Of a stretch of DNA of 64,000 bases, positions 1 through 7,983 are shown piece after piece (within the stretch, counting starts at the first letter, position 1; each line of letters opens with the position of its first letter). Position numbers and translations under genes: made by a program. The notes under the pieces were generated by a model, which saw nothing but the letters and a program-made list of their open reading frames with translations, was not told the DNA's origin and searched no databases. Source of the stretch: Rhodocyclales bacterium (GTDB lineage Bacteria; Pseudomonadota; Gammaproteobacteria; Burkholderiales; Rhodocyclaceae); NCBI GenBank assembly GCA_016235805.1, contig JACRIY010000067.1, positions 1 to 64,000 of the forward strand. Direction: 5' to 3'.

Positions 1-124
1 CAGAATTCCAACCAACCCTGAGGAGGATCCGAACTTAGAGAATACGCTACACTTATCCACAGCCATGCCTATGACAGGCGGCTTTAGCCCCTGGTCAAAA
101 TTCAATGCGCACAGCTGGTCAGTT

Positions 125-1333
125 TTAAACGCGCGCCGACAAGAAGCGATCTAATTCCTGCCGATCTAGCAATTTAATGTTGCGCTTGCGCATGGTGACC
201 GTCTCTGGCTTGCGAATCTGTAGCCCCATCGCCGCGTAGTTCGCACGCGCAGTATCATCCAGGGCAACGATATGCAGTAATCGTCCCTCACGCTCGACCG
301 CCTTCTTGGTTTCCTCGAACATGATTGAATCGTGGCGGATCGCTGAGATCTTCACTGCGCGCAACTCTCCGGTCGACCGTTGCCGGAAAACAAAAGGAGC
401 ACCGTTATTGCGGTAGCGATACAGCACCTCCTCGAAATCCTGTAGGCTGTCGGCAGCCAAGGTTGCGATCTCTGCTCCTTCGTCGACGTCGGCGCCGGTG
501 AGCGGTGAGCGCAAGCGTTCGATGACTTTCGCACATTCCTGCGCAGTCCCAGCTTGACGGAAGGCTTCGTTCATTTCTATGAGCGTCGCAATGACGCTTT
601 CGCGGATCCTAGCGGCGTCCTGAGTAGTCTGAATCGCTCCTGTGGTGGTGGTTGACAGCTTTAGCACACGGCTTGCAAAGGCATAGAGAAACTGGAAGTT
701 CGGCGTCCGCAGCTTCAGGATCTCGCTAGGCTGGACTCCTGCCTTGCCCAAGGTTGCCGCAAACCCGAGCAGCACAAAATGCGCTAGCGCCTGCACATAA
801 GCCATATAGCGGTCATGCTCCGCCGCACTTAACCAAGAAACAATCAATCCTCGCGATTCGAGCAGATCGCGCAAGGCACGATGTTTGGGGTGAAGTTCGT
901 CAAATTCCGTCAAGGCCACCAACTGCCCGACGGGTGAGCTTACCGTCGGCCCGAATAAGGGGTGGCATCCGCAAAATGAAACATCTTCTTTCACGCTCCT
1001 GGCCAGCAAGCTGGTTGGCTCCTCCTGAATCGATGACAACGTAGCTACAAGACTGCCGGGTTTAATGAGGGGTAGCAGGTCTGCGACCGTCCCCTCAAGC
1101 GCCGGCAGGGGCACAACCAGGAGGACAATATCGCCCGGCTCGAAGTTGGCCGTGTGGTCTGCCAACCCTTGTTCATGGCTCAGCGGGCACCCTGTCACTC
1201 CGGCAGCCAAAGACTCCAGAGCCTTAACGTTGGTGTCGTAGCAATACACCTTGTCAGCGACAGCAAATACCCGATCAACTAGCCAGCGTCCAATCCCGCC
1301 GCCGCCGCCTACTACATGAATTCGTTCCGGCAT
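125..1333 (-). CDS. Prephenate dehydrogenase (TyrA)-like protein, transposon cargo
   Basis: A 402-residue protein with an N-terminal NAD(P)-binding Rossmann fold (VVGGGGGIGRWL, residues about 6-17) and the TyrA signature CHPLFGP near residue 122, followed by the helical TyrA-like domain. TyrA enzymes oxidatively decarboxylate prephenate to 4-hydroxyphenylpyruvate in tyrosine synthesis. The protein carries roughly 100 residues beyond the usual TyrA core, of unknown role. It starts 215 bases downstream of the caspase-like gene on the same strand; a GAAGG ribosome site precedes the ATG. A housekeeping-type enzyme in a defence-rich transposon is unexpected. It may belong to a biosynthetic cluster left of the window, or be recruited for NAD(P)-linked chemistry. 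Family assignment is solid; substrate is inferred. Confidence 0.75.
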   Translation of the reverse strand: MPERIHVVGGGGGIGRWLVDRVFAVADKVYCYDTNVKALESLAAGVTGCPLSHEQGLADHTANFEPGDIVLLVVPLPALEGTVADLLPLIKPGSLVATLSSIQEEPTSLLARSVKEDVSFCGCHPLFGPTVSSPVGQLVALTEFDELHPKHRALRDLLESRGLIVSWLSAAEHDRYMAYVQALAHFVLLGFAATLGKAGVQPSEILKLRTPNFQFLYAFASRVLKLSTTTTGAIQTTQDAARIRESVIATLIEMNEAFRQAGTAQECAKVIERLRSPLTGADVDEGAEIATLAADSLQDFEEVLYRYRNNGAPFVFRQRSTGELRAVKISAIRHDSIMFEETKKAVEREGRLLHIVALDDTARANYAAMGLQIRKPETVTMRKRNIKLLDRQELDRFLSARV

Positions 1334-1548
1334 GATCCGTGCCCTTCTCCCAGATAAACCACCATTATGATAGTGGTTTTAGAGCGACCACCCTCCTCAG
1401 AAATGGTTCCGCAACATGGCCAGCGCGATCCCGAGGTTACGGCGCCGCCCTGGCCTGTTTATAAATTGACCGACGACATGACTATCGTTATGGCTAGTGA
1501 GGGCATACCATCAGCCAACGAAGTTGCTATGCAAGTCAAGCCACCCTA
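1334..1548. other. Intergenic region with a small inverted repeat
   Basis: This 215-base gap separates the caspase-like gene from the TyrA-like gene, both on the - strand. It contains an imperfect dyad, AAACCAC then GTGGTTT, near 1355-1380, about 25 bases upstream of the TyrA start. The dyad lacks a U-tract in either direction, so it may be an operator or attenuator rather than a terminator. A 61-codon open frame on the + strand (1367-1552) has no ribosome site or recognisable product and I do not call it a gene. Confidence 0.3.
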
Positions 1549-2247
1549 CTAGGGGTGAACTGAAAAAGGAAAGTGATTGAGTCGGCGGCCCATTTCTGCT
1601 TCAGGTGTCTGTTGGGGGGCCTTCCTTCTTAAAGTACTCGCCGCCGAATCAAAGGCATTGCGCAACGATAGGGCGTCCGGACCAGCCCAATTTTTTCCGG
1701 CCTGAATTAGCGCTTGTGTAAAATATCCGCCGGCTTTTGACTCTTGGGCGGCTTGATTGAAGGAACATCCATAGGCTCTGCAAATGCCCATCTCTGCTCG
1801 CTCCAACGCCGCGTCAAAAAGAAATCTAAACTGTACGTCGTCACCGGCGGCCTTTTTCATCACCGCCAATGCTTCAGCAAAAGCGACCTCATAAATTCCC
1901 CGGCACGAGTCCAAAATAACTGTGGCACGAGGTGAATTGGGCGTCAGTTCAATTTCCGATAGGTTTCCGCCCTGAAGACAAACCATCGTTTCTCGTGTTT
2001 GCGCGGAAACGTATCCGTGGCCAGAAAACGTGACGAAGCCATAGCCGCTAGTCATCCTCGCAATCGCTGACTTAACCTGGACTGAACTTGGATTGCGCAA
2101 CATTGAAATTTCGCTCGTACGCCAGAGTCCTCCTCGATTTGAGAGCAGAAACTCATTCCAATTGTCCGCATCTCGGCGCGCGCCAGGAAGCGGCTCCTGG
2201 CCAACAATCTCGGAGCACTCAATAATCAATGCATGGCGTTCAATCAT
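1549..2247 (-). CDS. Caspase-like (peptidase C14) protein, putative immune effector
   Basis: A 232-residue protein with the caspase/metacaspase dyad: the His motif FVTFSGHGYV around residues 72-81 and the Cys motif VILDSCRG around residues 109-116, each after a predicted hydrophobic beta strand. The N-terminal stretch ALIIECSEIVGQ plus GARRDADNW is typical of the first caspase strand and helix. In bacteria such small proteases act as effectors of abortive-infection systems, including TIR-caspase systems described as type IV Thoeris. The start overlaps the end of the membrane protein gene by 8 bases, which implies translational coupling. The TIR gene lies next upstream. I infer activation by a TIR-made nucleotide, or direct association with the membrane partner; neither is shown by sequence. 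Confidence 0.8.
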   Translation of the reverse strand: MIERHALIIECSEIVGQEPLPGARRDADNWNEFLLSNRGGLWRTSEISMLRNPSSVQVKSAIARMTSGYGFVTFSGHGYVSAQTRETMVCLQGGNLSEIELTPNSPRATVILDSCRGIYEVAFAEALAVMKKAAGDDVQFRFLFDAALERAEMGICRAYGCSFNQAAQESKAGGYFTQALIQAGKNWAGPDALSLRNAFDSAASTLRRKAPQQTPEAEMGRRLNHFPFSVHP

Positions 2248-3079
2248 CTGAGAATCCTTTACGCTTCTTAGAGGGCGGCCCCTGCATAGCCGTCACACTA
2301 CTTTCAACTTTTGCGATAAGACTTGGGACTAGGCGCTCGCTCGCACCAGCGACGATGGAAAGTGATAATAGGACCGCCAAATTACTTCCGAAGAATTTCA
2401 CGCCTGCAAGCAGAATCCCTCCCTTGTAGGCGAGTGCGACGAGCAGGGCGCCAGCAATTCCAACAACTATCCGTGCAATACCCTCTGTTACGTGAATCGT
2501 CTTCCCCGCGTTTGCGTCAAGGCTCAACTTGTTACCACGCGATATCACGGAAATCATCGCTCCGACCGACCCAATCAGACCACCAAGGACGACTTCAAGA
2601 CCTGTTCGCCCAAGATATGGCGTTATGAAGTCGCGGGAAAGCCAAACCACGCCCCATAATGCGAGGCAAGCCAATGTAAGCCCATATGCGGCGTCAAAAT
2701 ACCAACTCCAGGACGTCTTAACGTTCAACTCTCCAATTTGCGCATCAGCTAGGTCGTGAATCTGATCGGCCATCTTGACCGAAGAGTATTCGAGATATCT
2801 AGCAATACCTTCTGCGATCAAGCGCTTTATTGATTGGAGGACTTCACGTTCATTAATAAATCGTGCCTTAGCTTCCAAGTATGCTACACGATTTAGTACC
2901 AACCCGAAATCTTGATCCGTTTTAAGCTCATCAGAGTGGCTCCATTGGATATCCAAATTCGAATCAAGATAGACGATAAATTGTTCCGTCTGAAGCACTA
3001 GGAACTTGACTGTTTTTCCAAGCGATGGATCGACGTCTCCCTCACTGAGTTCCTTCATATTCGCTGACACGTTTTGCAT
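2240..3079 (-). CDS. Four-helix membrane protein, putative partner or target of the caspase-like protease
   Basis: A 279-residue protein I do not recognise as a named family. About 115 N-terminal residues are soluble and rich in charged helices. Four hydrophobic segments follow at roughly 123-148, 160-180, 203-225 and 230-250, and a basic tail (PSKKRKGF) ends the protein. It lies between a TIR gene (36 bases upstream) and a caspase-like gene (8-base overlap downstream), so all three are almost certainly co-transcribed. By analogy with other bacterial immune operons it could be a membrane-disrupting effector released by the protease, or an anchor that holds the protease at the membrane. The function is inference. 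Confidence 0.7.
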   Translation of the reverse strand: MQNVSANMKELSEGDVDPSLGKTVKFLVLQTEQFIVYLDSNLDIQWSHSDELKTDQDFGLVLNRVAYLEAKARFINEREVLQSIKRLIAEGIARYLEYSSVKMADQIHDLADAQIGELNVKTSWSWYFDAAYGLTLACLALWGVVWLSRDFITPYLGRTGLEVVLGGLIGSVGAMISVISRGNKLSLDANAGKTIHVTEGIARIVVGIAGALLVALAYKGGILLAGVKFFGSNLAVLLSLSIVAGASERLVPSLIAKVESSVTAMQGPPSKKRKGFSDD

Positions 3080-3115
3080 GGGCGGTGATCCTGTCTGTGT
3101 GCGGCAAACTCGCGC

Positions 3116-4162
3116 TTAAGAGAGCGAATTCAACCGTTGGAGGATAAACCTTGAAACGTCATCTATGCCGAAGACTCTCGCGTCGACAAAGCCATCAATG
3201 GATAGAACACCATCTATTGGAGTATCGTCGAAGCGAACGATCATGACTCTGTCGTCCGCTTTGCTTTTAATAATGTCCCGAATTGCACGCCACTCTAAAC
3301 CGCACCATTCCGCTTTGCCGTATTCGGCACAGAGGAATGCCACAATCAACTGGCTTCTATTCCGATAGATGTCTTGGAGCAGGGCATCAAGATTGGGGCG
3401 AGCCAATTGCGCCTGATAGTCATAGTCATAGAAAATCGCATCTGGGCCGAGGGCTTTCCGAAGAGCGTCAACGACTTTCGAAACGTAAGCTCTCTTCTCG
3501 CCAGGAAACGATATTGCAATCTTGAAATTGACTTCGCCGAGGCTCTGCGTGGAGCGATCAACCTTCCCAACAGCCCGATCTTCAGCAAGGCGTTCTAGAG
3601 TAAGCATGGAGAGAACGAAGGGATCCGGCTCAATCTTCTGGGCTTGTTCTCTCCCTGGATTTGTCAGAGACAAGTGATATAGCAGGAAGTTGATCCAAAT
3701 CGCGAGCGGATTGCTATTCGTGACGGCAGTCGGCTTTACTGAGGGATAAGCAGCTCTCTCGTACTGAAGTATTTCGTCCACCACGCGAAGATTGATCGTT
3801 CCAACTTCATCTTGGTCGAACAAGCTTCCAGCACGTTGAGCCATCCGGACAAATAGGCCACTTTTCTCCCCTTCGATTAGAGCAAAACATGACAGCTCTG
3901 CTCCTTTGAGTCCCCACTTGAGTTCGCTTTCCTTGAGATTGTTCATCAATGTGGCTGCATCATTTTCTGGACCAATACGGCCATAGTATTGCCACAGCAT
4001 GATGGTGTGGTTGGGTGAGATGAATTTCCGATCGATATTTGCCCCGTTCTGAGTCAGAAAATACGTGCTTAAGCTAATGTCGTGAAATTTAGAAGCCTCG
4101 TCTTCGAACGCATTGAGCAGGCGCTGAATTTCAACGGACTGGTTCTTCAGCGACATGCACAA
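3116..4162 (-). CDS. TIR-domain protein with a novel N-terminal region
   Basis: A 348-residue protein. Residues about 1-205 match nothing I recognise; they contain aromatic-rich stretches and could be a sensor. Residues about 210-345 form a TIR domain: it begins FKIAISFPGEKR, has a BB-loop-like stretch, and contains the WCGLEW motif whose Glu is the usual catalytic residue of NAD-consuming TIRs. TIR domains cleave NAD or make cyclic ADP-ribose-type signals. Two ATGs (4162 and 4156) are possible starts; neither has a strong ribosome site. It sits directly before the membrane and caspase-like genes, so it is the likely signal generator of that module. Confidence 0.8.
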   Translation of the reverse strand: MCMSLKNQSVEIQRLLNAFEDEASKFHDISLSTYFLTQNGANIDRKFISPNHTIMLWQYYGRIGPENDAATLMNNLKESELKWGLKGAELSCFALIEGEKSGLFVRMAQRAGSLFDQDEVGTINLRVVDEILQYERAAYPSVKPTAVTNSNPLAIWINFLLYHLSLTNPGREQAQKIEPDPFVLSMLTLERLAEDRAVGKVDRSTQSLGEVNFKIAISFPGEKRAYVSKVVDALRKALGPDAIFYDYDYQAQLARPNLDALLQDIYRNRSQLIVAFLCAEYGKAEWCGLEWRAIRDIIKSKADDRVMIVRFDDTPIDGVLSIDGFVDARVFGIDDVSRFILQRLNSLS

Positions 4163-4236
4163 TTCTCGTTGGATAGGGTGTAATTGCTAAATGTTGTGGA
4201 GTAGCAGTGTTATCGAGATGATTGACGGAATGCAGT

Positions 4237-5100
4237 TTAGACCGCCACATGATCGATGCCGTAGCGATTAGCGATGATATCGACATGATCGCTCTCAACA
4301 TGAGACATGGCAATGCAGCAATACTTGAACTTCTTCCCGCTTCCGCAATAGCATTGCTCGTTACGTCTCAACTTTCGATAATCCGGATTGGGACGAAATC
4401 TCTTTGAAAACTTCAGGTGGCCAAAATCCAAAATTCGGCATTGCCGGTTGGCAATAAGAGACGAGAGGTGGCGCACCAATTGAAACTGTTTTCCATCGTC
4501 CTCGTAGGAGACTACACATCGCTTGTCTCTCGGGTGAGCTACCATGGCTACATGGTCGAGCTGAACAAAGTTCCGGACAATAGCGTTTGCCATTGCGCCT
4601 CGATAGAGCTGCCCTTGAATATGTGGGCACTCCTGAGAGTCGATATTTTTTCCACAAAGGCTGCACTCAAAATATTCAACCGTCGCGCCGATAGAAAAGA
4701 ATACGTTGTAAGGATAGGCTCTCTCCAGTTCAATGACCTGGTCTTCGAAGAAGCTGATATCTAAGCGAGAAAACCGTTTAACTAGACGCAAGAGATCAAG
4801 CGCATCTTGGAGAGAACACCATGAATCGGAAAAGTGTTGATTGACGATCGACTCCCACGTCAGCCCATATTTCGAAATGAAATCGAGGTATCGATCAACG
4901 ACCCATAGATTATTGAGGTAATCGTCGCTAGCACTAGCGGATTTGTCCCTGACCAACTCAATCTGACTTTTTAGACCGCAAAGAACTTCCTGACCATCCG
5001 GAAAACATTGATCGTTGAATGCAGCGAGGGCGCAACGAATTGACGGCCTCAACTTGCCAAAGAGATCTAACGCTTCCTGCGTGCAAAGAGCATCACTCAT
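4237..5100 (-). CDS. SEC-C motif protein, unknown function
   Basis: A 287-residue protein ending in a SEC-C zinc motif (RRNEQCYCGSGKKFKYCC, about 20 residues before the C-terminus). A second cysteine group, FECSLCGKN with C-PH following, lies near residue 155. SEC-C motifs bind zinc and are found on SecA and on many uncharacterised proteins of mobile islands. I chose the ATG at 5100; a TTG one codon upstream is also possible. The start overlaps the end of the preceding gene by 8 bases, so the two are translationally coupled. The TIR gene follows after 74 bases on the same strand, which suggests one transcript, but membership in the TIR-caspase system is unproven. Confidence 0.65.
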   Translation of the reverse strand: MSDALCTQEALDLFGKLRPSIRCALAAFNDQCFPDGQEVLCGLKSQIELVRDKSASASDDYLNNLWVVDRYLDFISKYGLTWESIVNQHFSDSWCSLQDALDLLRLVKRFSRLDISFFEDQVIELERAYPYNVFFSIGATVEYFECSLCGKNIDSQECPHIQGQLYRGAMANAIVRNFVQLDHVAMVAHPRDKRCVVSYEDDGKQFQLVRHLSSLIANRQCRILDFGHLKFSKRFRPNPDYRKLRRNEQCYCGSGKKFKYCCIAMSHVESDHVDIIANRYGIDHVAV

Positions 5101-5602
5101 CAAGGAACCTGTTCAGGTCGAATCGCTTGATTGCTTTCTGAAGGGCGTCAACATCGCCATCAAAGCTAAAGCGTTTGACCTTCCCGTTTGCTTTGTCTTC
5201 AAATTCAGCGCAAAGGTGAACGCGGGCTATTTCACCTCTCAGTGCCCCTTTCATTTTTTCATAGAGGTAATTTGAGACGAGGTTGAGGTAAATAGGGAGC
5301 GCAACGTCACTAGCCAGAAAGGCGAGGGGTAGCCAAATATCACTTGAACGTAGAACAAGCCTTGGCAACTTTTCATCCATCACGACATTGAGCTCGGGCT
5401 CTTGAGTTCTCAGCCATTTGGCGAAAACTCCGGCATCCGACTTCAGAACGACATTTTTGGGTTCTCCGTATTCTTCGGCGCGCATTTCGATCCCTGAGGG
5501 GCGATTCGCAGCAAAGGCGCGGAAATCACTGTCGTCTTCAACTTCGGTAAGGTGACAGGAGTCCAGTGGCTCTATGCAGGACAAGATACTCCCCTTCGGC
5601 AA
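5093..5602 (-). CDS. Unknown cargo protein coupled to the SEC-C gene
   Basis: A 169-residue protein I do not recognise. It is acidic at the N-terminus. A hydrophobic stretch near residues 90-110 (WLPLAFLASDVALPIYLNL) is followed by a basic stretch and a strand-rich end. The first possible start is a TTG at 5602 without a clear ribosome site; internal starts downstream cannot be excluded, so the N-terminus is uncertain. Its stop overlaps the SEC-C gene start. It is the first gene of the leftward cargo run, divergent from thsB1. The pairing with a SEC-C protein may be a two-gene module of its own. Confidence 0.55.
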   Translation of the reverse strand: MPKGSILSCIEPLDSCHLTEVEDDSDFRAFAANRPSGIEMRAEEYGEPKNVVLKSDAGVFAKWLRTQEPELNVVMDEKLPRLVLRSSDIWLPLAFLASDVALPIYLNLVSNYLYEKMKGALRGEIARVHLCAEFEDKANGKVKRFSFDGDVDALQKAIKRFDLNRFLDE

Positions 5603-5861
5603 CCCAACTTACAAGCACAAAGCCCGTAACAGGTTCGCGAGATTCTTGCGATTAACGTATTCGCTGCGGCGTTCCAGTTTCTGATTGTCAACGGCATTGG
5701 CGAGTTACCATTATGTCCGTAGCCTACATATTGCGTCATAGTTTGCTAGAGATAGTTATTTTTTGCGGTAGCCCGCTATTTGCCGTTATTGCGTATGGCA
5801 TTTTTGTGCTAAATTTTGCTCAAATAACGCAGAGAGATATCTGACGCAAGAAGAATAGAAA
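5603..5861. other. A+T-rich divergent intergenic region between the two cargo operons
   Basis: This 259-base gap separates the leftward unknown/SEC-C/TIR/caspase run from the rightward Thoeris genes, so promoters for both should lie here. The right half is rich in A+T runs. I see no reading frame worth calling and no strong palindrome. A possible promoter for thsB1 is listed separately. Confidence 0.5.
5789..5815 (+). promoter_or_regulatory. Possible extended -10 promoter for the Thoeris genes
   Basis: TGC-TAAATT at 5807-5815 resembles an extended -10 element, with TTGCGT at 5789-5794 as a weak -35 at 15-base spacing. It lies about 47 bases before the thsB1 ATG. This is a visual match only. 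Confidence 0.3.
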
Positions 5862-6461
5862 ATGAAGCGCTGCAAATCAAATACAAAATCGGGCCGCCGC
5901 TGCCTAAATCACGCTCTGGTTGGTAGCGACTTTTGTGGTGTTCATCGATTTGATGTTTTCCCTGGTGCTGCACTGGCAATCGGTGCAGGTGCCTTGGTAG
6001 GTAATATTGTTGCTCCTGGCATAGGGGGTGTTGTTCTCGGTGGAATAGCTGGCGGAATAGCTCGAACTCTATTTGAAGGGGATGAAATGGCAAAGACGCG
6101 AGTATTTGTGAGCTTCGACTTCGACAATGATCGTGTCCTAAAGGATTTCATCCTGGGGCAGGCAAAATTGACTGACTCTCCATTCGATGTCATCGACCAC
6201 TCCTTGAATGAGGCGGCACCTGAACGCGATTGGGAAAGGAAGGCTAGGGCAGCGATCAGTTATGCAGAAATAGTCCTGGTAATGGTTGGCTCGATGACAC
6301 ATAAGGCTCAAGGGGTACTCAAGGAAGTCGAAATGGCTCGTGAGATGGGGGTAAAAATTGTACAGATCATCGGATACAAGGATGGTGCTTACACCCCCGT
6401 TCCAAATGCCGGACGGTTGTATTCGTGGAACTGGGATAACCTCAAGAACTTGTTGAGCTAG
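5862..6461 (+). CDS. thsB1: ThsB-like TIR protein with N-terminal zinc-finger and glycine-zipper membrane segment
   Basis: A 199-residue protein in three parts. Residues 4-28 form a C-X9-C-X10-C-X2-H zinc-finger-like motif (CKSNTKSGRRC ... FCGVH). Residues about 33-70 are a glycine-rich hydrophobic stretch that could insert in a membrane. Residues 76-199 form a ThsB-type (DUF1863/TIR-like) domain starting MAKTRVFVSFDF, with the VLVMVGS strand near residue 145. ThsB proteins sense phage infection and use NAD to make an ADP-ribose signal for ThsA. An in-frame ATG at 6087 with a GAAGGG ribosome site 6 bases upstream would give just the TIR-like part. thsA starts 24 bases downstream. The extra N-terminal part is unlike the simple ThsB at 7984. 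Confidence 0.8.
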   Translation: MKRCKSNTKSGRRCLNHALVGSDFCGVHRFDVFPGAALAIGAGALVGNIVAPGIGGVVLGGIAGGIARTLFEGDEMAKTRVFVSFDFDNDRVLKDFILGQAKLTDSPFDVIDHSLNEAAPERDWERKARAAISYAEIVLVMVGSMTHKAQGVLKEVEMAREMGVKIVQIIGYKDGAYTPVPNAGRLYSWNWDNLKNLLS

Positions 6462-6485
6462 GGAATTCTGTATAGAGAGATATCT

Positions 6486-7934
6486 TTGACAAAAGCTACC
6501 ACCCCATTTAGTCCTGACATACGTGCGTTCATCAATTCGTTCGCTAGCGATATAGCTGATGGTACAGCTGCTATCTTTGCCGGTGCAGGTCTATCAGTCG
6601 CCAGCGGCTACGTCAATTGGGCGGAGTTATTGCGGGATATAGCAGAAGAGCTGGGACTAGATGTTGACCGTGAGACGAACTTAGTTGCTGTTGCCCAATA
6701 CCACCTAAACGAGCGGCGCAACAGGACACGCATAAATCAGAAAATCATTGATGAGTTCAGTGTAGGGCACGTGCTTAACGAGAACCACAAGGTCCTTGCG
6801 CGTCTTCCCATCGCAACGTACTGGACTACTAACTATGATCTGATGATCGAGAAAGCGCTAGAAGCAGCAGGTAAAGTTGTCGATGTCAAACATACTGTCG
6901 AGCACCTGAAGAAAACCCAACGTGGTCGGCACGCGGTGGTTTACAAGATGCACGGTGACGTGAGCGATCCCGATAAGGCTGTACTCACCAAGGATGATTA
7001 CGAAGGGTATTTTCGCGACCGGGAACCCTTCGTTACCGCGCTGGCTGGCGATCTTGTAGCAAAGACGTTTCTTTTCGTAGGGTTTAGCTTTACCGACCCG
7101 AACATTGACTACGTCATGAGTCGGATTCGGGTGGTTTTGCGAAGCCAGCCAAAACAGCACTATTGCATCTTGCGGCGGGAAGCGCGCAGATCAAGAGAAA
7201 AGCTTGCCAATTTTGAGTATCGCCGCCGCCAGCAAGATTATTTTGTCAAGGACCTTGCTCGAATAGGCATTCACGCGCTGATGGTCGATGATTACGCAGA
7301 CGTTACTCGCGTCCTGCGAGCCGTTGAGATGCACTATCGTACCCATACAGTATTTATCTCAGGTAGTGCGCATGAGTTTGGGCCTTGGCGACCCGACGAC
7401 GCAGGCCGCTTCCTGGAGTTGTTAAGTGCTGATCTGATCGCGAATGGATTCAATGTTGTTACTGGATTTGGCCTTGGAGTGGGGCCATCAGTAATTGCAG
7501 GCGCCCTACAGCGAATTTTGGCGCATCCAAAGCGCCATTCGCAGAATCAGCTCCAAGCATTTCCGTTTCCGGTTGATGATGGATCTGCGCCTACTAGGCG
7601 GGCTATGTACCGACGACATCGCGAGGCCATGATCAGTAACGCGGGTATTGCAATATTCGTGTTCGGAAACAAGCGGGATGGTCGGGGGAAAATTATTTTG
7701 GCCGACGGGATGCGGTACGAACTCGAAATTGCACGCTCCATGGGACTGCAGATCATTGCGATAGGTTCGACGGGATGGATAGCCCAAGAAATCGCAGCAG
7801 ACCTTAGAAGTTCGCTTTCGGGACGGACCAAAGCATTTCTGAAAGCCTTTACGGTAGCCAATGATCCAAATGCTCCCATCGAATCAATCGTCAGGGCGAC
7901 GCTGACAATGGTGTGCGAATACAGAGACGATTGA
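6486..7934 (+). CDS. thsA: Thoeris effector ThsA (SIR2 + SLOG NADase)
   Basis: A 482-residue protein. Residues about 15-285 form a SIR2-type NADase domain: FAGAGLS (31-37), TTNYD (114-118, with Asn116) and YKMHGDV with the catalytic His156. Residues about 292-470 form a SLOG domain (VFISGSAHEFG, then VVTGFGLGVG, and a YELEIARSMGLQIIAIGS end) that binds the cyclic ADP-ribose signal made by ThsB. On activation ThsA depletes cellular NAD and blocks phage spread. Both domains are full length and the key residues are present. The start is a TTG at 6486 preceded by AGAGAGATA. It is flanked by two ThsB genes on the same strand, which makes a complete type I Thoeris locus. Confidence 0.93.
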   Translation: MTKATTPFSPDIRAFINSFASDIADGTAAIFAGAGLSVASGYVNWAELLRDIAEELGLDVDRETNLVAVAQYHLNERRNRTRINQKIIDEFSVGHVLNENHKVLARLPIATYWTTNYDLMIEKALEAAGKVVDVKHTVEHLKKTQRGRHAVVYKMHGDVSDPDKAVLTKDDYEGYFRDREPFVTALAGDLVAKTFLFVGFSFTDPNIDYVMSRIRVVLRSQPKQHYCILRREARRSREKLANFEYRRRQQDYFVKDLARIGIHALMVDDYADVTRVLRAVEMHYRTHTVFISGSAHEFGPWRPDDAGRFLELLSADLIANGFNVVTGFGLGVGPSVIAGALQRILAHPKRHSQNQLQAFPFPVDDGSAPTRRAMYRRHREAMISNAGIAIFVFGNKRDGRGKIILADGMRYELEIARSMGLQIIAIGSTGWIAQEIAADLRSSLSGRTKAFLKAFTVANDPNAPIESIVRATLTMVCEYRDD

Positions 7935-7983
7935 ACAACAACGATCAATTGCTTGGGTTAAGTTGTAGCGTTAGGGAGGGGAT

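Noticed and set aside
1-124. Left end of the transposon at the window start
   Set aside because: No G+C-rich comM sequence and no convincing terminal repeat matching the right end is present in these bases.
1367-1552. 61-codon + strand frame between TyrA-like and caspase-like genes
   Set aside because: No ribosome site and no recognised motif; antisense to the cargo run.
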